Made by a program: the position numbers and the translations under genes. Shown in pieces: positions 27,016 through 37,189 of a stretch of DNA of 64,000 bases. Within the stretch, counting starts at the first letter, position 1. Every line of letters begins with the position of its first letter. Below the pieces are notes generated by a model that was not told where the DNA came from, made no database searches, and worked only from the letters and a program-made list of their open reading frames with translations. The stretch comes from Paenibacillus glycinis (GTDB lineage: Bacteria > Bacillota > Bacilli > Paenibacillales > Paenibacillaceae): positions 1-64,000 of the forward strand of contig NZ_JAAAMV010000019.1 of the NCBI RefSeq assembly GCF_009909185.1, given 5' to 3'.

Positions 27016-27894
27016 TCAGCTCTCCTCCTTCGGAAGTTGCCTGGCGGTTTTCCACTCGATGAAGCTCTTCACGATCAGCGTCACGACGGCCAACATGACC
27101 AGCAGCGATGCCACGGCGAACGATGCGGAGAAGGAATATTCGTTGTAGAGGATCTCGATATGCAGCGGCAGCGTGTTCGTCTCTCCGCGGATATGGCCGG
27201 ATACGACGGATACGGCGCCGAATTCGCCCATCGCCCTCGCATTGCAAAGAATGACGCCGTACAGCAGCCCCCATTTGATGTTCGGCAGCGTAACGCGCCA
27301 GAAGATCTGCCAGCCCTTCGCGCCAAGGCTTGCGGCGGCTTCTTCTTCCTGCACGCCCTGCGCCTGCATGAGCGGGATCAGCTCCCGAGCCACGAACGGG
27401 AAGGTCACGAACGTGGTCGCCAGCACGATGCCCGGCAGCGCGAACATGATTTGAATATTATGATTGTCCAGCCACGGTCCCAGGAAGCCCTGCGCACCGA
27501 ACAACAGAATGAACACGAGGCCCGCGATGACCGGCGATACGGCGAAAGGCAAATCGATGAGCGTAATGAGTACGTTTTTGCCCCGGAAGCGGAACTTGCT
27601 TATCGCCCAAGCCGCCGCGACGCCGAATACGGTATTCAGCGGGACGGCGATCAGCGCCGTGAGCAGCGTCAGCTTCAGCGCCGACAGGGCATCCGGGTCC
27701 CGGATCGCCGCGAAGTACACGTCCGCGCCTTTCTTGAACGCTTCGATGAAGATCGAGAGCAGCGGCAGCAAGACGACGCAGCCGAGGAAAAGCAGCGATA
27801 CGGAAATCAGGATAATGCGCACGGCGAGCGACTCATTGATATGCTTCGGACGCGCCGTCTTCTCGGACAATTGGGTCGTAACCACGCCAGCCAT
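27016..27894 (-). CDS. cysW: Sulfate ABC transporter permease CysW
   Basis: This 292-residue inner-membrane permease has six hydrophobic segments and the EAA loop [22 protein letters not shown], which docks the ATPase. The segment [16 protein letters not shown] is characteristic of sulfate/molybdate permeases. AGGAGGGG precedes the ATG. It lies between cysT and cysA, 12 bases after cysT. Confidence 0.95.
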   Translation of the reverse strand: MAGVVTTQLSEKTARPKHINESLAVRIILISVSLLFLGCVVLLPLLSIFIEAFKKGADVYFAAIRDPDALSALKLTLLTALIAVPLNTVFGVAAAWAISKFRFRGKNVLITLIDLPFAVSPVIAGLVFILLFGAQGFLGPWLDNHNIQIMFALPGIVLATTFVTFPFVARELIPLMQAQGVQEEEAAASLGAKGWQIFWRVTLPNIKWGLLYGVILCNARAMGEFGAVSVVSGHIRGETNTLPLHIEILYNEYSFSASFAVASLLVMLAVVTLIVKSFIEWKTARQLPKEES

Positions 27895-27906
27895 GATGTT
27901 CCCCTC

Positions 27907-28755
27907 CTATGCCGCCGCAACGCGGCGATTGCTCCGCCATTGCAGGTAGTTGATGAGCAGCAGCAGCAGGAACGACACGATCAGCATGACCATGGCGATG
28001 GCCGTCGCTCCCCGGTAATCGAATTGCTCGAGCTTCGTCATGATAAGCAGCGGCGCGATCTCCGTCTTCATCGGCATGTTGCCGGAGATGAAGACCACGG
28101 AGCCGTACTCGCCGATTCCCCTTGCGAACGCGAGGGCGAAGCCCGTCAGGAGCGGCGGAATCAGCTCGGGCAGCACGACTCTGCGGAACGTTCGCCAGCG
28201 GAATGCGCCGAGCATGACCGCGGCTTCTTCCACCTCGTTGTCCAAATCCTGCAGCACCGGCTGCACGGTCCGGACGACGAACGGCAGTCCGATGAAGATC
28301 AGCGCGAGCGTAATGCCGAGCGGCGTGAACGCGACCTTGATGCCGAGCGGTTCAAGCAGCTTGCCGACCCAGCCGTTCGGCGCATAGATGGCCGTTAGCG
28401 CAATGCCCGCTACGGCGGTCGGAAGGGCGAACGGCATGTCGATCAGGCTGTCGACCAACCTTTTGCCCGGAAATTTGTAGCGTACGAGCACCCAGGCGAT
28501 AATCAGGCCGAAGACGAGATTCACGAGCGCCGCGTAGAACGACGTCAGGAAGCTGATCTTATAGGAGGCCAATACCCGCGCGTTCGTGACGGTATCCCAG
28601 AACTGCCCCGGGGTCAGTCCGGAGGTTTTGACGAAGATTCCGATGAGCGGAATAATGACGATGATGCTTAAGTAAAAAACCGTAAAGCCAAGCGATAGGC
28701 CGAAGCCCGGCAGCACGCTGCGCGGCTTCGCCTTCTTCCGTGCGGAACTCGTCAT
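27907..28755 (-). CDS. cysT: Sulfate ABC transporter permease CysT (CysU)
   Basis: This is the partner permease of CysW (282 aa), with six membrane segments and EAA loop [37 protein letters not shown] marks the sulfate subfamily. GAGGAG lies about 12 bases before the ATG. The gene starts 26 bases after the stop of the lipoprotein sbp gene, in the same operon. Confidence 0.95.
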   Translation of the reverse strand: MTSSARKKAKPRSVLPGFGLSLGFTVFYLSIIVIIPLIGIFVKTSGLTPGQFWDTVTNARVLASYKISFLTSFYAALVNLVFGLIIAWVLVRYKFPGKRLVDSLIDMPFALPTAVAGIALTAIYAPNGWVGKLLEPLGIKVAFTPLGITLALIFIGLPFVVRTVQPVLQDLDNEVEEAAVMLGAFRWRTFRRVVLPELIPPLLTGFALAFARGIGEYGSVVFISGNMPMKTEIAPLLIMTKLEQFDYRGATAIAMVMLIVSFLLLLLINYLQWRSNRRVAAA

Positions 28756-28781
28756 GTGTAGAGTCAGCTCCTCGCTATCGC

Positions 28782-29945
28782 TTATGACCCCGGCGTATAG
28801 ATTTGATCGAACACGCCGCCGTCATTGAAATGTTTCTTCTGCGCTTCCGCCCAGCCGCCGAAATCGTCGTTGATGTTCAGCATCGGGATATCCGGGAATT
28901 GATCCTTGTATTGCTCCGCCACCGAAGCCAGCTGCGGACGATAGAAGTTCTGCGCGATGACCTGCTGCGCCGGCTCCGTGTAGAGATAATCGAGGTAAGC
29001 TTCGGCTACTTCGCGCGTCCCGTTCTTATCGACGTTCTTGTCGACGACGGCAACCGGAGGCTCGGCGAGAATGCTCAGGGAAGGATACACGATTTCGAAT
29101 TTGTTCGGTCCGAGCTCTTTCACCGACAACAGCGCCTCGTTCTCCCATGCCAGCAGAACGTCGCCGATGCCTTTCTCCACGAATGTCGTCGTCGAACCGC
29201 GAGCCCCGGTATCCAGCACCGGCACGTTTTTGAACAACGCCTTGACGAATTCCTGCGCTTTCGCTTCGTCGCCGTTATTCTGCTTCAGCGCATAGCCCCA
29301 CGCCGCGAGGTAGTTCCAGCGCGCGCCGCCGCTCGTTTTCGGATTCGGCGTAATGACCTGCACGCCCGGCTTCACGAGATCGTTCCAGTCCTTAATGCCC
29401 TTCGGGTTGCCTTTGCGAACGAGAAATACGATCGTCGACGTGTACGGCGAGCTGTTATTATCGAATTTCTGCTGCCAATCGGCATTGATAATCCCCTTCG
29501 CCGAGATCGAATCGATATCGTAACCAAGCGCGAGCGTCACGACATCCGCTTTCAGACCGTCGATAACCGCGCGGGCTTGGGCGCCGGAGCCGCCGTGGGA
29601 TTGCTTGATGGTAACCTCCTGGCCCTTCTCTTGCTTCCAATAATCGGAGAACAGCTTGTTGTAGGCTTCATATAGTTCGCGCGTCGGATCGTAGGATACG
29701 TTGAGCAGCTCGACCGGCTTCTTGGCTCCGCCGTCGTTGCCTGCCGCAGGCTCGGCCGCGTTGCCGTTCGTGCCTGCATTCGTATCCGTCTTGCCGGCGT
29801 TGCCGGACTGGTCCGCATTGCCGGATGTATTCGCCGCGTTGTTCGGGCCCGAATCCCATCCGCAGCCGGTCAAGGCGAACGCAAACGCGATAACGATCAT
29901 TAGTGTTTTCAACGGTAAAACGTTTCTCTTTTTCATGTTGGACAT
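28782..29945 (-). CDS. sbp: Sulfate-binding lipoprotein
   Basis: This is the solute-binding component of the CysTWA importer. The 387-residue protein has a lipobox LTGC (Cys at about 28), so it is anchored to the outer face of the membrane, then an Asn/Gly/Ala-rich linker of about 45 residues, and the family core starting [12 protein letters not shown]. Binding-loop signatures include [11 protein letters not shown] and [19 protein letters not shown] is 9-10 bases before the ATG. It is the first gene of the operon and has a paralog transcribed divergently. Confidence 0.94.
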   Translation of the reverse strand: MSNMKKRNVLPLKTLMIVIAFAFALTGCGWDSGPNNAANTSGNADQSGNAGKTDTNAGTNGNAAEPAAGNDGGAKKPVELLNVSYDPTRELYEAYNKLFSDYWKQEKGQEVTIKQSHGGSGAQARAVIDGLKADVVTLALGYDIDSISAKGIINADWQQKFDNNSSPYTSTIVFLVRKGNPKGIKDWNDLVKPGVQVITPNPKTSGGARWNYLAAWGYALKQNNGDEAKAQEFVKALFKNVPVLDTGARGSTTTFVEKGIGDVLLAWENEALLSVKELGPNKFEIVYPSLSILAEPPVAVVDKNVDKNGTREVAEAYLDYLYTEPAQQVIAQNFYRPQLASVAEQYKDQFPDIPMLNINDDFGGWAEAQKKHFNDGGVFDQIYTPGS

Positions 29946-30021
29946 GTAAAAGCACCCCTCGTTCTTCGTTTTACAGATAACTAATGTGTTTCTACGCCGG
30001 GGTTTCCGGTAGCAAAAACAA

Positions 30022-30051
30022 TATTAATCCTACCTGTTTAGTTGGTTTATG
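30022..30051. promoter_or_regulatory. Possible operator downstream of the sbp -10 box
   Basis: AATCCTAC and GTTGGTTT form an imperfect inverted repeat with a 7-base spacer, where a repressor could block the sulfate operon. A second repeat CCTAT-N12-ATAGG lies at about 30113-30134 between the divergent promoters. The regulator could be a CymR-like protein, but this is a guess. Confidence 0.3.
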
Positions 30052-30056
30052 GAGCA

Positions 30057-30086
30057 ATAATAGCAATGGATAAGCTTCCTTGTCAA
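30057..30086 (-). promoter_or_regulatory. Promoter of the sbp-cysTWA-yezD operon
   Basis: On the minus strand TTGACA (30081-30086) and TATTAT (30057-30062) are 18 bases apart. Confidence 0.78.
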
Positions 30087-30185
30087 TTCATTTTTTAAAA
30101 AAGATTATCAAGCCTATCAATTCTTCTTATAGGTAACTTGTAGGAAAGAAGAAGCATTCCGCGTGCCAGAATTGGTAATTCATAG

Positions 30186-30214
30186 TTGACAGGTGGGAAT
30201 TATCGGTTTATGAT
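30186..30214 (+). promoter_or_regulatory. Promoter of the second sbp gene
   Basis: TTGACA (30186-30191) and TATGAT (30209-30214) are 17 bases apart. Confidence 0.82.
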
Positions 30215-30241
30215 GGGACCATCGAGCCGACCGGTACTCCG

Positions 30242-30302
30242 GAGGTCCCGAATGATCCGCTGCTTGCACGACCGTGCAGGCGGATTTTCGGGACCTCTTT
30301 TC
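30242..30302 (+). terminator. Leader terminator of the second sbp gene
   Basis: GAGGTCCCGAA (30242-30252) pairs with TTCGGGACCTC (30287-30297), with a further inner stem, and TTTTCTT follows. The 5' arm contains the Shine-Dalgarno site of the leader ORF. Confidence 0.8.
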
Positions 30303-30359
30303 TTATGCGCAGATCAAAAAAACCGGCGGATACATACCTATCAGGGGAGAGTTGTTTAA
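30252..30359 (+). CDS. Leader ORF of the second sbp gene (35 aa)
   Basis: GGAGG (30241-30245) lies 6 bases before ATG 30252, opening a 35-codon frame whose TAA overlaps the ATG of sbp2 (TAATG). The start and first codons lie inside the leader terminator hairpin. Cys codons occur at positions 4 and 19. The arrangement suggests a translated regulator of a sulfur-uptake gene. No homology is recognised, and it could also be a fortuitous frame. Confidence 0.45.
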   Translation: MIRCLHDRAGGFSGPLFLCADQKNRRIHTYQGRVV

Positions 30360-31378
30360 TGAAGAAGAAGTTGTTTATCGTCCTCGCCATCATGACGCTG
30401 GTCCTGTCTTTATCCTCGACGAGCTTCGCCGCGGCGCCGAAGCCCGCCAAGAAGGACGTCACGCTGCTGAACGTGTCTTATGATCCGACGCGCGAGCTGT
30501 ACGTGCAATTCGACAAAGCATTCGCTTCCTATTGGAAGACGAAAACCGGGCAGAAAGTCACGATCAAACAATCCCACGGCGGCTCAGGCGCGCAAGCCCG
30601 TTCGGTCATCGACGGCCTGGAAGCGGACGTCGTGACGTTGGCGCTCGCTTACGACATCGACGAGATCCAGCGCGCCGGACTGATCAACGCCGGTTGGCAG
30701 AGCCGCTTCGCGAAGAACAGCTCGCCGTATACCTCGACCATCGTGTTCCTGGTCCGCAAAGGCAATCCGAAGAAAATCAAGGACTGGAGCGATCTCGTCA
30801 AGAAGAACGTGTCCGTCATTACGCCGAACCCGAAAACAAGCGGCGGCGCGCGCTGGAACTTCCTCGCGGCGTGGGGATACGCGCTGAAACACAACGATCA
30901 CAGCGAAGCCAAGGCGACCAGCTTCGTCAAGTCGCTGTACAAGAACGTGCCGGTGCTGGATTCCGGCGCCCGCGGCTCCACGACGACGTTCGTGGAACGC
31001 GGCATCGGCGACGTGCTGCTCGCTTGGGAGAACGAAGCCTATCTGGCGCTCAAGGAACATCCGAAAGACTTTGAAATCGTGACGCCGTCCTACAGCATCC
31101 TGGCCGAACCGCCGGTTGCCGTCGTGAACAAAAATGCCGACAAGCACGGCACGCGCGACGTCGCGAAAGCATACCTGGATTACCTCTACACGAACGAAGG
31201 GCAAAAAATCATCGCGCAAAACTTCTATCGTCCGACGAATCTGACCATTGCGGCCCAATACGCGAAGCAGTTCAAAAGTCTCGAATTGACGAACATCCGC
31301 AACTTCGGCGGCTGGGATAAGGCGCAGGCCAAATTCTTCAACGACGGCGGCGTTTTTGACAAAATTTACGCGCCTTAA
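30360..31378 (+). CDS. sbp: Second sulfate-binding protein, secreted
   Basis: This 339-residue paralog of the lipoprotein Sbp shares its core motifs ([47 protein letters not shown]). It has a signal peptide ([20 protein letters not shown] then TSFAAAP) but no lipobox Cys, so signal peptidase I should release it. I chose ATG 30360 after AGGGGAG; the open frame goes back to 30305 without support. It has no permease or ATPase of its own and may feed the CysTWA system. Expression passes through a leader terminator and leader ORF. Confidence 0.92.
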
Positions 31379-31395
31379 TCGGCAATCATGAACTA

Positions 31396-31430
31396 GGACC
31401 GCAGCGCCATCCGGCTTGCGGTCCTTTTAT
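31396..31430 (+). terminator. Terminator of the second sbp gene
   Basis: GGACCGCA / TGCGGTCC is followed by TTTTATTTTA. Confidence 0.85.
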
Positions 31431-31569
31431 TTTATTCGACATTTTGGGATAATTATTTCCATATAAAAATTTATATCATTTTCAATTATTTAATATTTCT
31501 TTAAACCTGCCATCATAATTCGCTTGTTATAATACCCCTATACCAAATGAAAGGTGGAATTGCTAGAAA

Positions 31570-34500
31570 ATGGTTTCTCTTCGCAAGAAAATGTCGCGGA
31601 CGGCATTGGCCGCGTCGCTTCTCGCTGGTTTCTTGACGTCGTCTTATGTCGCCGTCCCGGTACATGCCCAGTCTTCGCTTGAAGTCGGCTCCATCACCGC
31701 GACCCCCGCGGGTGCCGTATCTGCCAACGGAGACCGGGCTTTCGTCATTCAACAACCATCGCTGGTTACGGACGGCGGGGTGAAAGCAAGCGTAGTCGTC
31801 GCGCCCACTTCCGTGGACCATGCAGGTGAAGAAACCGTCATTTTCGAGTTATTCAACGAATCGACGCCGGTCGGCATCGCTGCCGTGACCAAGAATATCA
31901 CGGGCAGCGAAACGCTGACCGCTCATTTCAATACGACCGGCAGCGGACTTTCGGTCAAAGTGTTCGTCGTGGATTCGTACAGCGGCAAGCTGACGGAGGT
32001 CGGCACGAATCTCGCCGATCCCATTACGATCGACGGCACGACCCTGAAACTCCGCATCATGGAAACGACGGACGTGCACACCAACTTCATGAATTACGAC
32101 TACTACAAGGACGCTTCGGCGGATACGGTCGGTCTCGTCAAGACCGCGACCTTGGTGAAGCAGGCGCGCGCGGAGCAACCGAACTCGCTTCTCGTCGACA
32201 ACGGAGATTTGCTTCAAGGCACCCCGCTTGGCACCTATATGGCCAAAGTCAAGCCTCTCGCGGACGGTCAGGTCCATCCTGCTTACAAAGCGATGAATCT
32301 GATGGGCTACGACATCGCGACCTTCGGCAATCATGAATTCAATTACGGCCTTGATTATTTGGACGAAGCCAGAGATGACGCGAGCTTCCCTTACGTCAAC
32401 GCGAACATCTACAAGGACGACCACGACGCGGATCCTAATAACGACGTTAATAATTACACCCCTTATAAGATCTTGAACAAGACGTTCAAGGACGAGAACG
32501 GCAAGGAACAAACCGTTAAGGTCGGCTTCCTCGGTCTCGTCGCGCCGCAAATCATGGATTGGGACAAAGACAATCTGAGCGGCAAGGTAATTACGAAGGA
32601 CATCGTCGCGACAGCCGAGAAATTCGTTCCCCAAATGCGGGCCGAAGGGGCGGATATCGTCGTCGCGCTGACGCATTCCGGCTTCAACGGATCCGCGGTG
32701 GGCGGAGCCGGCTACGAAGACGCGGTATACCCGCTCAGCAAAGTGCCGGGCATCGATGCCATCACGTTCTCGCATACGCACAAGGTTTTCCCCGCTCCTA
32801 GCGTCAGCGCTCTGGATTCGCTGTTCAAGGACGCGCAGGGCAACCCGCTTCCGGGGATCGACAACGCGAAAGGCACGATCAACGGCGTCGCAGCCGTCCA
32901 AGCCGGCTTCGGCGGAGCGAACCTCGGCATCATCGACTTGACACTGAATAAAACGAACGGCAAATGGCAAGTCGCGAACTCGCAATCCTCGAATAAATAC
33001 ATCTACGATACCGTGAACAAAAAACCGCTCGTCGATGCGGATCCGGCCATCGTTAGCGCGATCAAGGACGAACATGAAGCGACCAAAGCCTATGTCAACC
33101 AAGCCATCGGCCAGACGACTGCGCCGATCTACAGCTACTTCGCGCTCGTTCAGGACGACCCTTCCGTCCAAATCGTGACGCAAGCTCAAAAATGGTTCGT
33201 AGAGAAGACCTTGGCATCGACCGATTCGCCGGACAAGGATCTTCCGATTCTCTCCGTCGGCGCACCGTTCAAGGCCGGCCGCAACGGCCCGACCGAGTAT
33301 ACGGATATCAAGGCGGGCGATCTTGCGATCAAGAGCGCGAGCGACCTGTATCTGTACGACAATACGCTGAAGGCGATCAAAGTGAAAGGCTCGGTCGTCA
33401 AGGAATGGCTGGAGATGTCCGCGGGCATCTTCAATCAGATCGATCCAAGCAAAAGCGACGAGCAGCCGCTGCTTAATTCATCGTTCCCGGTCTTCAACTT
33501 CGACGTCATCGATGGCGTGACCTACCAGGTCGACGTGACGAAACCGGCGAAGTACAAACCGGACGGCACGGTGAACGACGCCGCATCCAGCCGGATCGTC
33601 AACCTGAAGTACGACGGCAACCCGATCGACCCGAATCAAGAATTCATCGTGGTCAGCAACAACTATCGCGCGAACGGCGGCGGCAACTTCCCCGGCGTCA
33701 AAGGCTCTCCGCTCGTCGTCGACTCGGCCAACGAGAACCGTCAAGTGTTGATGGACTATATCACGGAACAGAAAACGATCAACCCGTCCGCGGACGGCAA
33801 CTGGTCGATCGCCCCGATCCAGGGCGACGTCAACGTCACTTTCACGACTTCCCCTGCCGCGGAAGCGTACCTGACCGATAACCCGAATATTACGTCGCTG
33901 GACAAGCTCGACGACAAAGGCTTCGGTGTCTTCAAGCTCAATTTACAAGGAAATGCTCCCGAACCAGGCGAGAATGTCAAGGTCCAGTTGCTCGGCATCA
34001 ACGACTTTCACGGACAACTAGACTACTCGACGACGGCCGGCGGCAACGTCCTGGGCGGCGCCGCTTACCTGGCGACTTACCTCAAGCAATTCGAAGCGAC
34101 GAATCCGAACACGCTGCTCGTGCATAACGGCGACGCAGTCGGCGCCAGCTCCCCGGTCTCGGCGCTGGATCGCGACAAGCCGACGCTCGATATGCTCGAT
34201 CTGCTCGGCTTCGACGTCGCCACGCTCGGCAATCACGAGTTCGACCAAGGCGTGCCGGCGCTGATGGCGCAGTTGAACGGCGGCAAGGATCCGATCAATC
34301 CGAACGTGACCTTCAACAAGACGACGATGGATTACGTCAATGCGAACGTTATCGACAAAGAATCGGGCAAGCCCATTATCGCACCATACGTTATCGAAGA
34401 AATCGGCGGCGAGAAAATCGGCTTCATCGGCGTCGTCACGATGCTGACGCCAAGCAAAGTCTCGCCAGCGGCGCTGGCGCCGGTCAATATCGTGGACCAG

Positions 34501-35484
34501 GCACCTGTCGTTAACTCGGCGGTTGCGGAATTGAAAGAGAGAGGCGTCAAAGCAATCGTCGTGCTGGCGCATGATCCCGCATCCCAAAGCGGCGATACGA
34601 TTACCGGCGAAGCCGCCGATCTCGCCAATGCGGTGGACGATGAAGTCGACGTCATCTTCGCCGGCGACAATCATGCCAAGGTCAACGGAACGGTGGACAA
34701 TAAGCTGATTTTCCAAGCCTATTCGTACGGAACGGCGTTCGCGGACGTCGATCTGGAGATCGATCCGAAGACGCATGACATCGTGAAGAAAGCAGCGACG
34801 ATCGTCGACGTCAAGCAGGCAGACGTAACGCCGGATGCGGAAGTGGCCAAAATCGTCTCCGATTCGCTGGAACGCCATCCCGAGCTGCTTGAGCCGGTCG
34901 GCACGACCGACGACATCATCTCGAAGGCGAACGCGTATACCCAAGAAAACGCGCTCGGCAGCCTGATCGCCGACGCGATGAAGGACGCCATGCAATCCGA
35001 CTTCTCGTTCATGAATCCGGGCGGCATCCGCGCCGATCTGCCGAAGGGCAGCATCGTCTATTCCGATCTGTTCCGCATCCAGCCGTTCGGCAACCAGCTC
35101 GTGAAGATGACGCTCACCGGCGCGCAAATCAAAACGCTGCTGCAGCAGCAATGGGGCGCTTCCGCATCCGACACCAAGACGCTGCAAATCTCCGGGTTGA
35201 AGTACACGGCCGATTTCAGCAAGCCGATCGCGGAACGGGTCGTTTCCTTGACGAAAGAAGACGGCACGCCGATCGTCGATACGGATTCGTATACGGCGGT
35301 CGTCAATAACTTCATGGCCGCAGGCGGCGACAACTACACGGTGCTGACGCAAGGACTCAATCCGACCGCCGGAAGCACCGATATCGAAGCTTTCTACCAA
35401 TACGTGTTGAAGACGTTCAATCACGGTAAGATCACGGCGAGCCTGAAAGGCCGCATCACGAACACCAACACGCAAACCCCTTAA
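31570..35484 (+). CDS. Secreted tandem 5'-nucleotidase / cyclic phosphodiesterase (YfkN-like)
   Basis: This is a 1304-residue exported protein with two complete metallophosphoesterase plus 5'-nucleotidase C-terminal modules. After a signal peptide (cleavage near PVHAQ) and about 125 unassigned residues, module 1 shows TTDVHTNF (about 166), DNGDLLQGTP (210) and GNHEFNYG (254). Module 2 shows GINDFHGQLD (about 807), HNGDAVGASSP (851) and GNHEFDQG (886). In B. subtilis YfkN such tandem modules combine 2',3'-cyclic nucleotide phosphodiesterase/3'-nucleotidase with 5'-nucleotidase activity, scavenging phosphate and nucleosides outside the cell. There is no LPXTG or SLH anchor. AAAGGTGG precedes the ATG. 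Confidence 0.93.
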   Translation: MVSLRKKMSRTALAASLLAGFLTSSYVAVPVHAQSSLEVGSITATPAGAVSANGDRAFVIQQPSLVTDGGVKASVVVAPTSVDHAGEETVIFELFNESTPVGIAAVTKNITGSETLTAHFNTTGSGLSVKVFVVDSYSGKLTEVGTNLADPITIDGTTLKLRIMETTDVHTNFMNYDYYKDASADTVGLVKTATLVKQARAEQPNSLLVDNGDLLQGTPLGTYMAKVKPLADGQVHPAYKAMNLMGYDIATFGNHEFNYGLDYLDEARDDASFPYVNANIYKDDHDADPNNDVNNYTPYKILNKTFKDENGKEQTVKVGFLGLVAPQIMDWDKDNLSGKVITKDIVATAEKFVPQMRAEGADIVVALTHSGFNGSAVGGAGYEDAVYPLSKVPGIDAITFSHTHKVFPAPSVSALDSLFKDAQGNPLPGIDNAKGTINGVAAVQAGFGGANLGIIDLTLNKTNGKWQVANSQSSNKYIYDTVNKKPLVDADPAIVSAIKDEHEATKAYVNQAIGQTTAPIYSYFALVQDDPSVQIVTQAQKWFVEKTLASTDSPDKDLPILSVGAPFKAGRNGPTEYTDIKAGDLAIKSASDLYLYDNTLKAIKVKGSVVKEWLEMSAGIFNQIDPSKSDEQPLLNSSFPVFNFDVIDGVTYQVDVTKPAKYKPDGTVNDAASSRIVNLKYDGNPIDPNQEFIVVSNNYRANGGGNFPGVKGSPLVVDSANENRQVLMDYITEQKTINPSADGNWSIAPIQGDVNVTFTTSPAAEAYLTDNPNITSLDKLDDKGFGVFKLNLQGNAPEPGENVKVQLLGINDFHGQLDYSTTAGGNVLGGAAYLATYLKQFEATNPNTLLVHNGDAVGASSPVSALDRDKPTLDMLDLLGFDVATLGNHEFDQGVPALMAQLNGGKDPINPNVTFNKTTMDYVNANVIDKESGKPIIAPYVIEEIGGEKIGFIGVVTMLTPSKVSPAALAPVNIVDQAPVVNSAVAELKERGVKAIVVLAHDPASQSGDTITGEAADLANAVDDEVDVIFAGDNHAKVNGTVDNKLIFQAYSYGTAFADVDLEIDPKTHDIVKKAATIVDVKQADVTPDAEVAKIVSDSLERHPELLEPVGTTDDIISKANAYTQENALGSLIADAMKDAMQSDFSFMNPGGIRADLPKGSIVYSDLFRIQPFGNQLVKMTLTGAQIKTLLQQQWGASASDTKTLQISGLKYTADFSKPIAERVVSLTKEDGTPIVDTDSYTAVVNNFMAAGGDNYTVLTQGLNPTAGSTDIEAFYQYVLKTFNHGKITASLKGRITNTNTQTP

Positions 35485-35561
35485 TCCCATGCCGAAAGGC
35501 GGCCCCGGATCTCATTCTCCAAGTCGAAATCCGGGACGCCTAATCGAAAGGAGCATCATCG

Positions 35562-37091
35562 TTGAAGAGAAAAGCTGTCCTTCTTGCGGCGCTGGCCATG
35601 GCGCTCGCGGCTCCTGCCGCGATTCCCTCCGCCGCCTATGCCGCCGAAACGGCGATAACCGCCGAGCCCGGCACGGCCATTAACGCCGTCGCCGATGTCC
35701 AAGCCGGCGGCACGGTCACGATCAGCGGCACGACGAACGCCTCCGAAGTCATTATCAAAGTCATTCAGCCGGACGGCACGATCCTGTTCTTCGATACCGT
35801 CAAAGCAAGCGGCGGCCTATTCACCGACGCGTTCAAGCTCCCTTCGACCGCATCGACCGGAACGTATCAGATTGTCGCCGGACAAGGCACCGACGTTGAC
35901 AACCGGACGTTCACCGTAACTGGCAGTACCTATTATCCGCCTCCAGTCAACCCCGGCAACCCGGTCACGCCGACGGACCCGGCCGTCGTACAAATCAAGT
36001 TCGGGCTCTCCGACGTATCCTCGCCGGCGAACGGCTTCGCGACGGTGGACGCGAGCAAATCGACTGCGGCCGCTATGCAAATCTTGATCCCGGCCGCAGT
36101 CGGAAAATCGATCGGCGACAACGGTTTGCGCATCGTGCTTCCCGGAGGCGCGGTTGCGCTTCCGAAGGAAGTGCTGAAGGCCTTGGCCGAGCTGGGCGGC
36201 ACCGACGCCGACGCCAGCATCGCGTTGAACGTGCGCGCGCTGAGCGCCGCCGAGACGGCTTCCGCGATATCCGGCGCCGCCGGCGAAGGATTGACGCCGC
36301 AAGGCCAAGTCTACGAAATTTCGCTGAGCGTCATCTTGACAAACGGCTCGGCGAAAAAGCTCGATGCTTTCGCCAAACCCGTGCAACTGCAGCTGAAGCT
36401 CTCGACCGGCGCGGATGCCCGACTAGCGGGGATCTACTACGTCTCGGATAGCGGCACGATCGAATACGTCGGCGCCACGGTCAAGGATGGCGCCGTCACC
36501 GCGGATATCACGCATTTCAGCGCCTACGGCGTATTCGCCTACTCCAAAACGTATACGGACGTTCCATCCTCGTATTGGGCGGCGGGCGTCATCCGGGAGC
36601 TGACGGCCAAGCACATCGTCGAAGGCATATCCGACGATCGATTCGGCCCGAAAGCCAACATCACCCGTGCCGAATTCGTCGCGATGCTGGTGCGGGCCCT
36701 CGGCTTAAAGGCGACCGCAGCTGCGCCGTTTACCGACATTCCGGCCGGAAGCTGGTTCGCCGAGACGACGGCCGCCGCCTACGAGAACGGCATCGCGTCC
36801 GGTACGGGCAACGGCAAGTTCGAGCCGAACAAAGCCATCACGCGGGAAGAAATGGCGATCATGATCGTCAACGTCTACGCGAAACGCGGCGGAGCCGGCC
36901 CCGTCGGCACCGCGGCCGACCTTGGTTCTTTCAAGGATGCCGCCGCGGTCAGCAGCTGGGCAAAGGAAGCCGTTCAAACCGCGATTCACGCCGGGCTGAT
37001 GACCGGCAGCGACAGCCGTTTCGCGCCGCGCGAGAAGGCCATTCGCGCCGAAGCGGCCAAAGTGCTGTACAACCTGTTGTTCGGCGCATGA
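35562..37091 (+). CDS. Exported SLH-domain protein
   Basis: This 509-residue protein has a signal peptide (MKRKAVLLAALAMALAAPAA then IPSAAYAAE), an Ig-like region at about 35-125, a Pro-rich spacer (about 127-140), a middle domain of unknown type, and three SLH repeats at about 331-382, 394-445 and 453-509 (first one YTDVPSSYWAAGVIRELTAK). SLH repeats bind pyruvylated wall polymers, so it sits on the cell surface. It starts at TTG 35562, 8 bases after GAAAGGAG. It follows the nucleotidase by 77 bases and is probably co-transcribed, perhaps holding that enzyme at the surface. Confidence 0.9.
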   Translation: MKRKAVLLAALAMALAAPAAIPSAAYAAETAITAEPGTAINAVADVQAGGTVTISGTTNASEVIIKVIQPDGTILFFDTVKASGGLFTDAFKLPSTASTGTYQIVAGQGTDVDNRTFTVTGSTYYPPPVNPGNPVTPTDPAVVQIKFGLSDVSSPANGFATVDASKSTAAAMQILIPAAVGKSIGDNGLRIVLPGGAVALPKEVLKALAELGGTDADASIALNVRALSAAETASAISGAAGEGLTPQGQVYEISLSVILTNGSAKKLDAFAKPVQLQLKLSTGADARLAGIYYVSDSGTIEYVGATVKDGAVTADITHFSAYGVFAYSKTYTDVPSSYWAAGVIRELTAKHIVEGISDDRFGPKANITRAEFVAMLVRALGLKATAAAPFTDIPAGSWFAETTAAAYENGIASGTGNGKFEPNKAITREEMAIMIVNVYAKRGGAGPVGTAADLGSFKDAAAVSSWAKEAVQTAIHAGLMTGSDSRFAPREKAIRAEAAKVLYNLLFGA

Positions 37092-37108
37092 GGCGCTCGA
37101 GTCCTAGT

Positions 37109-37188
37109 GAGTTCGAATCCTAATGAGTTCGGACCCTAATGAGTTCGGACCCTAATGAGTTCGGACCCTAATGAGTTCGGACCCTAAA
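37109..37188 (+). repeat. Five tandem copies of a 16-bp unit
   Basis: The unit GAGTTCGGACCCTAAT occurs at 37125, 37141 and 37157 exactly, with a variant at 37109 (GAGTTCGAATCCTAAT) and a last copy at 37173 ending in A. A fragment GAGTCCTAGT precedes at 37099. Copies 2-4 are identical, which implies recent expansion. It lies in the 3' untranslated region of the SLH gene. Confidence 0.95.
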
Positions 37189-37189
37189 G

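Noticed and set aside
30215-30360. A T-box or S-box in the second sbp leader
   Set aside because: The leader is too short, and neither the T-box sequence nor the S-box core is present; only a terminator and a leader ORF are seen.
34018-35490. A 490-codon open frame opposite the nucleotidase gene
   Set aside because: Arg/Asp/Val-rich shadow; the forward frame carries clear catalytic motifs.
37109-37188. The 16-bp repeats as a CRISPR array
   Set aside because: The units are directly adjacent with no spacers.
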